A stretch of 12,676 nt of DNA from Parvibacillus sp035426385 (GCA_035426385.1 DAOLZQ010000077.1:1-12676); one strand, 5' to 3'. Shown: positions 1 through 6,678, numbered from the stretch's first letter. Numbers and translations are program-made. Notes: generated by a model from the sequence alone, not told the origin.

Positions 1-37
1 TTAGCGCTTTAGCATTTTAGCGCCTTAGCATTTTAGC
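1..37. repeat. Octanucleotide tandem repeat (about 4.6 units)
   Basis: Units of 8 bp start at 1, 9, 17, 25 and 33, each beginning TTAGC. They alternate between TTAGCGCY and TTAGCATT, so there is also a 16-bp super-period. The array is cut by the left window edge, so its full length is unknown. No coding function is visible. Confidence 0.8.
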
Positions 38-92
38 TTGGTGCTTAGACTTTGGTCTTTAGTCTTTAGTCTTTGGTCTTTGGACTTTAGTA
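37..92. repeat. Heptanucleotide tandem repeat, eight units
   Basis: Eight 7-bp units run from 37 to 92 with consensus TTTRGTC (for example TTTAGTC at 58-64 and 65-71, TTTGGTC at 51-57 and 72-78, TTTGGAC at 79-85). The array continues directly from the octamer block, so the period changes from 8 to 7 bp at about position 37. Such degenerate short tandem repeats are usually replication-slippage products. No function is evident. Confidence 0.85.
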
Positions 93-125
93 ATTATCGA
101 TATAACTTTTTATTCACCTCATGAT

Positions 126-153
126 TATAGTTTATAGCGTATAGCCTATAGCC
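126..153. repeat. Heptanucleotide tandem repeat next to the exporter stop codon
   Basis: Four 7-bp units, TATAGTT, TATAGCG, TATAGCC and TATAGCC, end 3 bp before the minus-strand stop codon at 157-159. The unit resembles TTTAGTC of the preceding block (shared form TWTAGYC), so the blocks may be diverged members of one repeat family. The stretch 93-125 between them is AT-rich and featureless. Confidence 0.8.
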
Positions 154-156
154 ATT

Positions 157-771
157 TTAAAACATCCACTTTACCACCGGGATTAAAAGATAGATTGCAA
201 AACCAATAAAGATAACACCGATTACATAGCCCAATCGATTTAATAACTGTTCATTAAAAAATCGCTTTAGCTTAGAAGCTGAGTAGGAAATAATTATTTC
301 ATTAATAAAGATTGCGGACAAGGCGCCAAAATAAAAAGCATTTGCTTGACTGGCAGTATAGTTAAACACCAGCGATAACTGAGTGGCTATCGCCAGCCAG
401 GCGATAAAATTACCCGGATTGAGTAGATTGAGTAGAAACCCCTTAGTGAATTGGAGTGAAATATTCCGCTTACCACTCTTGGGATACAATATGTGTTTAC
501 TTCCGGTGAGATTGAGCACGCCATATATCAACAAAAAAGCTGCACCCAGCATGCGCACGATCATCTCCGTAGTGCCACCCGGTGGAATCAACTGCGCATT
601 GAAGTGTCCCACTGTAATCATTAGTACATCCGAAAATATAACACCGGCGATTATAAAGATCGAACTCAAAATGCCATTGTCAATACTATTTTGAATTAGA
701 GTAAAGAATACGGTTCCAAGCATTACACTCAGTATCATTCCTGTACCAAAACCGTATATTAATGCATCCAT
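157..771 (-). CDS. LysE/RhtB family amino acid exporter
   Basis: This is a hydrophobic protein of 204 residues with about six predicted membrane segments, a size usual for LysE/RhtB-type inner-membrane exporters of amino acids or related metabolites. The N-terminal segment has the glycine-rich GFGTGMILSVMLGTVFF pattern, where classical members have L-GP-F. The second half has NLLNPGNFIAWL, matching the family's N-x-x-NP-x5-W element. I chose the ATG at 769-771 because family members begin just before this first segment. An in-frame GTG at 814-816 would add 15 mostly polar residues. The gene diverges from the secreted peptidase at 994. The substrate cannot be told from sequence. The family call is firm; the start is less so. 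Confidence 0.85.
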   Translation of the reverse strand: MDALIYGFGTGMILSVMLGTVFFTLIQNSIDNGILSSIFIIAGVIFSDVLMITVGHFNAQLIPPGGTTEMIVRMLGAAFLLIYGVLNLTGSKHILYPKSGKRNISLQFTKGFLLNLLNPGNFIAWLAIATQLSLVFNYTASQANAFYFGALSAIFINEIIISYSASKLKRFFNEQLLNRLGYVIGVIFIGFAIYLLIPVVKWMF

Positions 772-869
772 CGATCGGAGATCAGGTACAAAGCTAAACG
801 ATGCCCGATTTATCACGACACATCGGCTGCATTTATTTATTCTTCTACATAAATAAAAACAGTCAATTT

Positions 870-888
870 TACCAAATAAAATTTGGTA
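870..888. promoter_or_regulatory. Perfect inverted repeat, possible operator
   Basis: TACCAAAT (870-877) and ATTTGGTA (881-888) are perfect 8-bp complements around AAA. The site lies mid-way in the 222-bp region between the divergent exporter and peptidase genes, where a transcription factor could act on either. It is also a possible RNA hairpin, but no T-run follows as a terminator would need. An operator role is inferred; no regulator gene is adjacent. Confidence 0.4.
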
Positions 889-952
889 TAGGTTGCTGAA
901 AATGACATAATTAAAAATTTAAACTAAATGTCGCTTTCATTGGTAGGTTTAT

Positions 953-960
953 TAATTTTG
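953..960 (+). promoter_or_regulatory. -7 promoter box upstream of the C1 peptidase
   Basis: TAATTTTG matches the Bacteroidota -7 consensus TAnnTTTG exactly and lies 33 bp before the ATG at 994. The transcript leader would be short and AT-rich. No TTG is found at the expected -33 spacing, since the only nearby one (940-942) is too close. The assignment therefore rests on the -7 box alone. Confidence 0.45.
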
Positions 961-993
961 CCCCGAATTTAAACGAAAATAAAAGTTTTCAAC

Positions 994-2184
994 ATGAATA
1001 TCCGAACATTTCTCGCTTCCTTTCTGGCCATTTTTATGATGACAAATGCTGCTTTTTCACAGGATGACCTCATCAATAAGATCAAAAATAATCAAACTGA
1101 CGGCGCAGCGCGAAAATTTCAATTTTCGAAAGTATTTGACACAGAGGCTACATCCATCAAGGATCAGGCTTCGTCTTCTACTTGCTGGAGCTATGCTACA
1201 TTGTCTTTTTTGGAATCTGAAATCATCCGTATGGGACGTCCCCCGGTCGATCTCGCAGAAATGTTTGTCGCTCGCAATCAATATATAGATAAGGCAGAAA
1301 TGTATGTGCGATTGCACGGCGGATTGAGCTATGGTACCGGCGGCTCTGCACACGATATCTTATATGTATATGATAAATATGGCCTTTTGCCGCAGGATGC
1401 ATATACGGGTCTAAACTATGGCACAGATAGGAATAATCTCGGTGAGATGGAGAATCTCATCACGAGTATGCTAAAAGCACTAACAAAAGATGATTCCAAA
1501 AAATTGACACCCGTATGGAAAAAAGCCTTCTCTGCAGTAGTCGATACTTATCTCGGTGAAGTACCCAAAACTTTTACATACCAGGGCAAACAATACACTC
1601 CTCGCACTTTTGCAGATCAGGTAGTGAATCTAAAGACAGCGGACTATGTAGAATTTTCCAGCTTTACGACTGCACCTTATTGGCAAAAGACGCTACTAGC
1701 TATACCGGACAACTGGACATTTGGACAGGTGTGGAATGTACCCATGCACGATTTGACTAGCATTATCGACTATGCTCTTTCCAAGGGCTATTCTGTTGCC
1801 TGGAGTACAGATGTAAGTGAAAAGAGCTTTTCGTGGAAGAATGGCGTAGCCTATATTCCTGCGAAACCCTTTGAAATGATGAACAGTGAGGAGAGGGCTA
1901 AAATGTTTGACGGACCACAGCCGGAAGCAGATATCAATGACCAGCTAAGACAGCAAGAATTTGACAACTATCAAACTACAGATGACCACGGTATGCAGAT
2001 TACCGGGTTATATAAAGACCAAAATGGCAAGGAGTATTATAAAGTTAAAAACTCTTGGGGCGTCTCAAATGACAATGAAGGTTATCTCTATGTGACCAAA
2101 AAATTTGTCCAAATGAAGACAACCTCGATGCTGCTGCACAAAGATGGTGTGCCGGCAGAGATCAAAAAAATGTGTAAAATCTAA
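994..2184 (+). CDS. Secreted C1 family (bleomycin hydrolase / PepC-like) cysteine peptidase
   Basis: The protein has 396 residues. Residues 1-23 look like a Sec signal peptide (charged start, hydrophobic core, FSQ before DD), so it is probably periplasmic or exported. The papain-fold active site is recognisable: oxyanion-hole Gln58 and nucleophile Cys64 in DQASSSTCWSYATLSF, His332 in DDHGMQITG, and Asn353 in KVKNSWG. The spacing and the large insert between Cys and His fit the C1B bleomycin hydrolase/aminopeptidase C group rather than short papains. At 396 residues it is shorter than the usual cytosolic PepC of about 440-450, and the signal peptide sets it apart from that cytosolic form. It probably acts as an aminopeptidase or endopeptidase on peptides outside the cytoplasm. 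The cupin begins 3 bp downstream, suggesting one transcript. Confidence 0.88.
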   Translation: MNIRTFLASFLAIFMMTNAAFSQDDLINKIKNNQTDGAARKFQFSKVFDTEATSIKDQASSSTCWSYATLSFLESEIIRMGRPPVDLAEMFVARNQYIDKAEMYVRLHGGLSYGTGGSAHDILYVYDKYGLLPQDAYTGLNYGTDRNNLGEMENLITSMLKALTKDDSKKLTPVWKKAFSAVVDTYLGEVPKTFTYQGKQYTPRTFADQVVNLKTADYVEFSSFTTAPYWQKTLLAIPDNWTFGQVWNVPMHDLTSIIDYALSKGYSVAWSTDVSEKSFSWKNGVAYIPAKPFEMMNSEERAKMFDGPQPEADINDQLRQQEFDNYQTTDDHGMQITGLYKDQNGKEYYKVKNSWGVSNDNEGYLYVTKKFVQMKTTSMLLHKDGVPAEIKKMCKI

Positions 2185-2187
2185 GTC

Positions 2188-2556
2188 ATGTTTTTGAGCA
2201 AGCAAGAAGCTGACGTCCCGGTGATAATAGCAGGCGACAAAACTCAATTGCAGGAATTGATTCATCCGATCAATGACTCCCTCCCTATAGGCTATAGCTT
2301 GGCTAAGGCAGAAATCGCTCCTGGAGAATCATCACAACTTCATAAGTTGGATAGTTCAGAACTGTATTATATTCTGGCGGGCAATGGCAAGGCCATCATT
2401 GACAAAAATGAAATCTATATAGTACCGGGGTCGATGATATTTATACCCGGAGGAACGGAACAATTCATAGTCAATACCGGTACTGAAGTATTAAGTTTCC
2501 TCTGTATTGTAGAACCATATTGGCAATCAACTGCTGAAAATATTTTAACGAATTAA
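2188..2556 (+). CDS. Small single-domain cupin protein
   Basis: The product has 122 residues with one cupin beta-barrel (about residues 35-110) and no signal peptide. Cupin motif 1 is PGESSQLHKLDSSELYYILAG, keeping His52 and Glu59 but with Leu54 where classical cupins have the second His. Motif 2 (residues 81-96, G-x5-PGG-x2-Q-x3-N) has Gln92 in place of the metal-binding His. Only two of four usual ligands remain, so metal binding or dioxygenase activity is doubtful; a ligand-sensing or isomerase-like role is possible. From memory, related proteins share the H-x-L-x3-E-x-YYIL pattern, so the loss is probably a family trait. The ATG follows the peptidase stop by 3 bp, so the pair is likely co-transcribed. 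The biological role is unknown. Confidence 0.8.
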   Translation: MFLSKQEADVPVIIAGDKTQLQELIHPINDSLPIGYSLAKAEIAPGESSQLHKLDSSELYYILAGNGKAIIDKNEIYIVPGSMIFIPGGTEQFIVNTGTEVLSFLCIVEPYWQSTAENILTN

Positions 2557-2564
2557 AGATAAGA

Positions 2565-2593
2565 TTGAACTTATTTCATAAAATTATGCTTTG
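2565..2593 (+). promoter_or_regulatory. Weak promoter candidate upstream of the DksA-like gene
   Basis: A TTG at 2565-2567 is followed, after 17 bp, by TATGCTTTG at 2585-2593. This resembles TAnnTTTG but has three bases instead of two in the spacer. It lies 53 bp before the ATG at 2647. The match is imperfect, so this is tentative. Confidence 0.25.
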
Positions 2594-2646
2594 TAACATT
2601 TATTTCTAACGATAATATTTAACTAACCCTCTTTTATAATAGACCT

Positions 2647-3315
2647 ATGGCAACAACTATTATACGCTATTCAGATCAAGATCTACTGGAGTTTAAAGAA
2701 CTCATTGACGGAAAATTGGCTAATGCACGTCAGGAATTATCCTTCATGCAGGAGCAGATAGCTGAGCTCAATGAGAACGCAAGTGAAAAGCAAGGTGGCA
2801 ACTGGTTTGATGACAGCAGCATCAACACCGAACTGGAGATGCTCGGTAACATGGTGATCCGTCAACAACAATTCGTCATGAATCTCGAAAATGCTTTGAT
2901 CAGGATTCAGAATAAAACATACGGAGTATGTACTGTCACCGGTCAACTCATTTCAAAACAAAGATTACTACTTGTACCGCACGCCACCAAGAGTGTGATC
3001 GCCAAAGAAATAGAAAATGCGGAGAAAGCCAAGCAAGAAGCTATTGCTAAGGCAGAGCGCGAGTCTAAAGAACGCGCTACTGCACTAGGTTCGAGTGCAG
3101 AAAAAACAGAAAAAACTTCAAAAATTATTTCTAAAATCGTCAAAAAGCCTTCTAAGGCAGCAGCTGGTAAATCCTCAGCAGCTAAAGATGATGACCTCGA
3201 TGACCTGGATCTGGAGCTGGAACTGGAAGAGGAAGAATCAGAATTCGATGATAATATTGTCACCGGAATGGATATGGATGACATCGCAGATGATCAGGAC
3301 TACTTTGATAAATAA
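2647..3315 (+). CDS. TraR/DksA family protein with long charged C-terminal tail
   Basis: The product has 222 residues. Residues 1-115 match the short TraR/DksA-like proteins of Bacteroidota: RYSDQDLLEFKELI at the start, a coiled coil to about residue 86, then NKTYGVCTVTGQLISKQRL-x3-PHAT. Only one cysteine (Cys95) remains of the DksA zinc finger, so a classical four-Cys zinc site cannot form; from memory this is common in these relatives. By family knowledge such proteins may bind in the RNA polymerase secondary channel, but this is unproven here. The tail is unusual: an A/K/E-rich helix (about 118-145), a lysine-rich segment (about 155-180), then residues 181-222 with 22 Asp/Glu of 42. Relatives usually end near 125-130. 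The gene stands alone and is closed by the terminator at 3338. Confidence 0.85.
   Translation: MATTIIRYSDQDLLEFKELIDGKLANARQELSFMQEQIAELNENASEKQGGNWFDDSSINTELEMLGNMVIRQQQFVMNLENALIRIQNKTYGVCTVTGQLISKQRLLLVPHATKSVIAKEIENAEKAKQEAIAKAERESKERATALGSSAEKTEKTSKIISKIVKKPSKAAAGKSSAAKDDDLDDLDLELELEEEESEFDDNIVTGMDMDDIADDQDYFDK
3205..3228 (+). repeat. Hexanucleotide CTGGAN repeat inside the acidic tail
   Basis: Four consecutive CTG-GAN hexamers (CTGGAT, CTGGAG, CTGGAA, CTGGAA) encode alternating Leu and Asp/Glu. Related CTC/GAC codons precede them from 3193. Nucleotide-level repetition suggests that slippage lengthened the tail in frame. Confidence 0.7.
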
Positions 3316-3337
3316 ATAAGTCACTAATTCAAGAAAC

Positions 3338-3361
3338 AAACCGCCCTAAAGGCGGTTTTTT
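3338..3361 (+). terminator. Rho-independent terminator after the DksA-like gene
   Basis: AAACCGCC (3338-3345) pairs fully with GGCGGTTT (3351-3358) around the loop CTAAA, and a T-run extends to 3361. The 8-bp GC-containing stem with U-tract is a textbook intrinsic terminator. It sits 22 bp after the stop and isolates this gene from the nuo promoter downstream. Confidence 0.9.
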
Positions 3362-3391
3362 ATTTTCTGGTATATTCCCTTTATAAACGGA

Positions 3392-3422
3392 TTGTTATCT
3401 TAGCGATGATTTCGTAAATTTG
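3392..3422 (+). promoter_or_regulatory. Bacteroidota-type promoter for the nuo operon
   Basis: TTG at 3392-3394 (-33) and TAAATTTG at 3415-3422 (-7, exact TAnnTTTG) are separated by 20 bp, the expected spacing. The predicted start of transcription falls about 6-10 bp later, giving a leader of roughly 10 nt before the nuoA ATG at 3440. The terminator just upstream supports a fresh start here. Confidence 0.8.
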
Positions 3423-3439
3423 CACATTAAACTCCATTA

Positions 3440-3802
3440 ATGAACACAGCAGCATTTATACCCATTTTGATCCAATTTGCAGTAGCAGCGGGCTTTGTGA
3501 TCTTCGCATTGGTGTCTACACACCTTTTGGGTCCTAAAAGGTACAGCAAGATAAAAGAGGAAAATTTTGAATGTGGTATTGAATCTGAAGGGAATGCAAG
3601 GATGCCGGTCTCAGTTAAGTACTTTATGACTGCTATTCTCTTTGTCCTCTTTGACGTAGAGGTTATATTCTTCTACCCGTATGCAGTTAATTTTCAAGAA
3701 ATGCATTGGCAAGGCTTCATAGCTGTGGTCATATTTATTGCATTTTTCATGCTTGGCTTTATTTATATTTGGAAAAAAGGAGCACTTGACTGGGACAAAT
3801 AA
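3440..3802 (+). CDS. nuoA: NADH-quinone oxidoreductase subunit A
   Basis: This 120-residue membrane subunit of complex I (ND3 homologue) lies at the junction of the membrane and peripheral arms. Three membrane segments are visible (about 8-30, 60-82, 90-112). Family signatures are the loop ENFECGIES, containing the conserved Cys of the quinone-site loop, the acidic FDVEVIFFYP in the second helix, and KGALDW near the C-terminus. Length is normal. It is the first gene of the nuo transcript, with a good promoter directly upstream and a terminator before that. nuoB starts 60 bp later, the longest gap in the cluster; that gap holds a 23-codon ORF. Confidence 0.97.
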   Translation: MNTAAFIPILIQFAVAAGFVIFALVSTHLLGPKRYSKIKEENFECGIESEGNARMPVSVKYFMTAILFVLFDVEVIFFYPYAVNFQEMHWQGFIAVVIFIAFFMLGFIYIWKKGALDWDK

Positions 3803-3803
3803 A

Positions 3804-3875
3804 ATGGAATCAAGTAACTATATTCGGGTGCATCTTGTTCTAACAACAAAAAGGCAAAAATCATGGCAGAAATAA
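3804..3875 (+). CDS. Possible 23-residue mini-ORF between nuoA and nuoB
   Basis: An ATG one base after the nuoA stop opens 23 codons ending at TAA 3873-3875, overlapping the first 13 bases of nuoB in another frame. It could simply be chance, or could carry terminating ribosomes from nuoA to nuoB. The middle of the peptide, NYIRVHLVLTTKRQ, has the shape of the N-terminus of Y1 (IS200/REP-associated) transposases (Y-x3-H-x-V-x2-TK-x-R), so a relic is also conceivable. I cannot confirm expression or homology. Confidence 0.2.
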   Translation: MESSNYIRVHLVLTTKRQKSWQK

Positions 3876-4405
3876 AAAAAGCTGACCTCCCACCCGGATA
3901 TCAGGGCGAGGGCTTCTATGCAACAAAATTCGATAGCATTATCGGTCTGGCTCGTGCAAATTCCTTATGGCCACTACCCTTTGCTACCTCATGCTGCGGT
4001 ATTGAATTTATGGCCACTATGGCCTCCAACTATGACCTGGGACGTTTCGGAATGGAGCGACTCAGCTTCTCTCCACGTCAATCAGACGTGCTGATGGTGA
4101 TGGGTACCATAGCCAAGAAAATGGGTCCCATCCTCAAGCAGGTCTATATCCAGATGGCCGAGCCAAAATGGGTCATCGCTGTAGGTGCATGTGCCACCAG
4201 TGGTGGATTTTTCGATACATACAGCGTCCTGCAGGGTATAGATAAAGTGATACCGGTAGATGTGTACGTACCGGGCTGTCCCCCTCGACCTGAACAAATA
4301 TTAGACGGAGTCATGCTCATACAGGAACTGGCTAAGAACGAATCAGGCAGGAGAAGATATTCAGAACAATACAAGGATTTATTAGCTCAATACAACATCC
4401 AATAA
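3863..4405 (+). CDS. nuoB: NADH-quinone oxidoreductase subunit B
   Basis: The 180-residue PSST-type subunit carries iron-sulfur cluster N2, the last electron carrier before quinone. The cluster ligands are present: the tandem Cys44-Cys45 in FATSCCGIEF, Cys110 in VGACATSGG, and Cys139 in VPGCPPRPE. The GMERLSFSPRQSDVLMV stretch and the ILDGVMLIQ helix are also typical. Length is normal, and the ATG is preceded by an A-rich leader. nuoC follows after 4 bp, consistent with tight co-translation. Its product assembles with NuoC and NuoD in the Q module on the cytoplasmic side. Confidence 0.98.
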   Translation: MAEIKKADLPPGYQGEGFYATKFDSIIGLARANSLWPLPFATSCCGIEFMATMASNYDLGRFGMERLSFSPRQSDVLMVMGTIAKKMGPILKQVYIQMAEPKWVIAVGACATSGGFFDTYSVLQGIDKVIPVDVYVPGCPPRPEQILDGVMLIQELAKNESGRRRYSEQYKDLLAQYNIQ

Positions 4406-4409
4406 CTCG

Positions 4410-4913
4410 ATGACTGAAGCAGCAGATAAAACACTTGATCTGATCAAGACCAAATACCCGGAGATCGAATGGTTGTTTGATTACTCTTATGATATGCTCT
4501 CTGTAGAGTGTCCTACAGCACACATTGCAGAGTTACTCGAATTTCTGAGGGATGATCCAGAGGCAGGGTTTACATTCCTTACTGACTTGTGCGGGATACA
4601 TATACCCGGACATGTAAATAAAGAACTGGGTGTAATTTACCACCTGCACAATATGCAGAGAAATGAAAGGCTCCGAGTGAAGACCTTTTTCTCTATCGCC
4701 CATCCGCGGGTACACACTATGACACATCTGTGGCCGGCTGCCAACTGGATGGAGCGGGAAACGTATGATTTTTTCGGCGTAGAATTTGTCGGACATCCGG
4801 ACCTGCGTCGTATCTTGAATGTGGATGATATGGATTATTTCCCGTTGCGTAAGCAGTATCCCTTGGAGGATGGTACGCGAACAGATAAAGAAGATGAATT
4901 CTTCGGACGATAA
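4410..4913 (+). CDS. nuoC: NADH-quinone oxidoreductase subunit C (30 kDa)
   Basis: This 167-residue peripheral subunit has the 30-kDa signature ERETYDFFGVEFVGHPDLRRIL at about 116-137, followed by FPLRKQYPLEDG, the usual link toward NuoD. The N-terminal alpha/beta part (about 20-100) is diverged, as is usual. NuoC carries no cofactor; it scaffolds the Q module. It is encoded apart from nuoD, unlike the fused nuoCD of enterobacteria. It starts 4 bp after nuoB and ends 13 bp before nuoD. Confidence 0.96.
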   Translation: MTEAADKTLDLIKTKYPEIEWLFDYSYDMLSVECPTAHIAELLEFLRDDPEAGFTFLTDLCGIHIPGHVNKELGVIYHLHNMQRNERLRVKTFFSIAHPRVHTMTHLWPAANWMERETYDFFGVEFVGHPDLRRILNVDDMDYFPLRKQYPLEDGTRTDKEDEFFGR

Positions 4914-4926
4914 ATAAAGAAATAAC

Positions 4927-6153
4927 ATGAGCGTAGATAAATGGCAAAATTTTAGCCCTGATCCCACTGAAGAGTTCGACAGTATTCAAGGGACATTGGC
5001 AACCCTAAATCTGGGACCTACTCACCCAGCTACCCACGGTATATTTCAGAATGTACTTAAGATGGATGGTGAGAAGATATATCATTCAGAACAGACAATC
5101 GGATATATCCACCGGGCCTTTGAGAAATTAGCTGAACGCCGGCCATTCAATCAAATCACGCCCATCACCGACCGAATGAATTACTGTTCAGCACCGATCA
5201 ATAATATTGGCTGGGTGCTTGCTGTAGAAAAATTAGCCGGAATCAAGACCACCAAACGCATAGATTATATGCGGGTGATCATCATGGAATTAGCCCGTAT
5301 CTCAGACCACCTAATCTGCAATTCAATCATCGGCGCAGACACCGGAGCACTGACAGGATTTACGTATATATTCCAGATGCGAGAGCTCATCTATGAGCTA
5401 TATGAAGAAGTATGCGGCTCGCGACTGACCACAAATATCTCACGTATCGGTGGGTTTGAAAGAGATTTTACTCCGGAGTTTCATCGAAAGCTTAAGATAT
5501 GGATAGATAAATTTCCGACATGGCACTCTGAGCTCGCTATTTTACTTGAGCGAAACCGGATATTTATGGACAGGACTATGTATGTAGGCGCCATAACTGG
5601 CCCACGTGCCCTGGCTTATGGCTTTACCGGTCCCAATCTACGTGCTGCAGGTGTTGATTATGATGTTCGGGTATTCTCTCCATATTCCTCATATGAAGAT
5701 TTTGATTTCTCGATTCCCGTAGGGCAAAATGGCGATACCTATGATCGTTTCATGGTACGGCAAGAAGAAATGCTTCAGAGCTTCCAGATCATTAAGCAGG
5801 CTTACGCCAATCTACCCGAAGGCTCTCATCATGTAGATGTACCGGGTTACTATCTTCCGGAGAAAGAAGAGGTGTATCGCAGTATGGAAGCGCTTATCTG
5901 GCATTTTAAGATTGTCATGGGCGAGACGCCTATTCCGAAGGGGGAAGTTTATAGCGCCGTAGAAGGCGGTAATGGAGAGTTGGGCTTCTATCTGGTCAGT
6001 GATGGCGGACGAACACCTTACAGACTCCACTTTAGAAGACCTTGCTTTATATTTTATCAGGCTTTCCCTGAGATGATCAAAGGAGGTATGCTCTCAGATG
6101 CTATTCTAACTATGAGTAGTATGAATGTGATCGCCGGAGAATTGGATGCATAA
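4927..6153 (+). CDS. nuoD: NADH-quinone oxidoreductase subunit D (49 kDa)
   Basis: The 408-residue 49-kDa subunit forms the quinone pocket with NuoB. It derives from NiFe-hydrogenase large subunits, and the metal-binding cysteines of those are absent, as expected. Visible signatures are LGPTHPATHGI near residue 30 (the conserved quinone-site His loop), the IGYIHRAFEKLAE segment, and ITDRMNY. Also present are TGPNLRAAGVDYDVR and, near the end, EGGNGELGFYLVSDGG and PYRLHFRRPCF. Length is typical. It sits 13 bp after nuoC and 27 bp before nuoE, all co-directional. Confidence 0.98.
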   Translation: MSVDKWQNFSPDPTEEFDSIQGTLATLNLGPTHPATHGIFQNVLKMDGEKIYHSEQTIGYIHRAFEKLAERRPFNQITPITDRMNYCSAPINNIGWVLAVEKLAGIKTTKRIDYMRVIIMELARISDHLICNSIIGADTGALTGFTYIFQMRELIYELYEEVCGSRLTTNISRIGGFERDFTPEFHRKLKIWIDKFPTWHSELAILLERNRIFMDRTMYVGAITGPRALAYGFTGPNLRAAGVDYDVRVFSPYSSYEDFDFSIPVGQNGDTYDRFMVRQEEMLQSFQIIKQAYANLPEGSHHVDVPGYYLPEKEEVYRSMEALIWHFKIVMGETPIPKGEVYSAVEGGNGELGFYLVSDGGRTPYRLHFRRPCFIFYQAFPEMIKGGMLSDAILTMSSMNVIAGELDA

Positions 6154-6180
6154 TTAAAGAATAAAAGAAATAAAGAAAGC

Positions 6181-6678
6181 ATGGAATTTAGCCAGGAAAT
6201 TAAGGATAAAATCTCCAAACTAATAGAAAAATATCCTGCTGGTCAGCAGAAGAGTGCCCTCTTACCGGTCCTTCACCTGGTGCAGGATGCACATAACAAC
6301 TGGCTGGATGTGCCTGTCATGGATGCTGTTGCTACTGCGCTAGATCTCGCTCCTATCGAGGTATATGAAGTCGTCACATTCTACTCGATGTACAATACCC
6401 GGCCAGTGGGCAAATACCTGCTTGAAGTATGTCGTACAGGACCATGTATGCTTAATGGTTCCGATCAAATCATTGAATATATCAAAGAAAAATTAAACAT
6501 AAAAGAAGGTGAGACAACCACAGATGGCCTCTTCACACTGAAACCCGCAGAGTGTCTCGGTGCATGCGGTTACGCTCCTATGATGCAGCTCGGTAAGACC
6601 TATCGAGAGCATCTGACCAGAGAAAAAATAGATGCCATCATAGAAGAATGTAGAAACTCAGCCGCCCAGCTTAACTAA
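6181..6678 (+). CDS. nuoE: NADH-quinone oxidoreductase subunit E (24 kDa)
   Basis: The 165-residue subunit has a thioredoxin-like [2Fe-2S] domain carrying cluster N1a in the NADH-input module. The ligands are visible as Cys84-x4-Cys89 (EVCRTGPCML) and Cys125-x3-Cys129 (PAECLGACGYAP). The N-terminal helical part (to about residue 75, including VVTFYSMYNTRP) is typical. The start at 6181 follows an A-rich leader 27 bp after nuoD. nuoF begins 31 bp downstream; NuoE and NuoF form the FMN-containing NADH dehydrogenase head. Confidence 0.97.
   Translation: MEFSQEIKDKISKLIEKYPAGQQKSALLPVLHLVQDAHNNWLDVPVMDAVATALDLAPIEVYEVVTFYSMYNTRPVGKYLLEVCRTGPCMLNGSDQIIEYIKEKLNIKEGETTTDGLFTLKPAECLGACGYAPMMQLGKTYREHLTREKIDAIIEECRNSAAQLN

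Noticed and set aside
383..694. 103-codon plus-strand ORF opposite the LysE-type exporter
   Set aside because: It lies wholly within the exporter, which has clear family motifs and membrane segments; this frame shows none.
2286..2297. TATAG repeated at a 7-bp period inside the cupin gene, like the array at 126-153
   Set aside because: Only two units, and it encodes an unremarkable cupin segment (PIGYSLAK); it is likely coincidence rather than a member of the intergenic array.
2943..3284. Antisense 113-codon serine-rich ORF opposite the DksA-like gene
   Set aside because: It is the complement of the acidic and lysine-rich codons of the real gene; the serine/arginine runs come from GAT/GAA/CTG repeats. 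No promoter or start context supports it.
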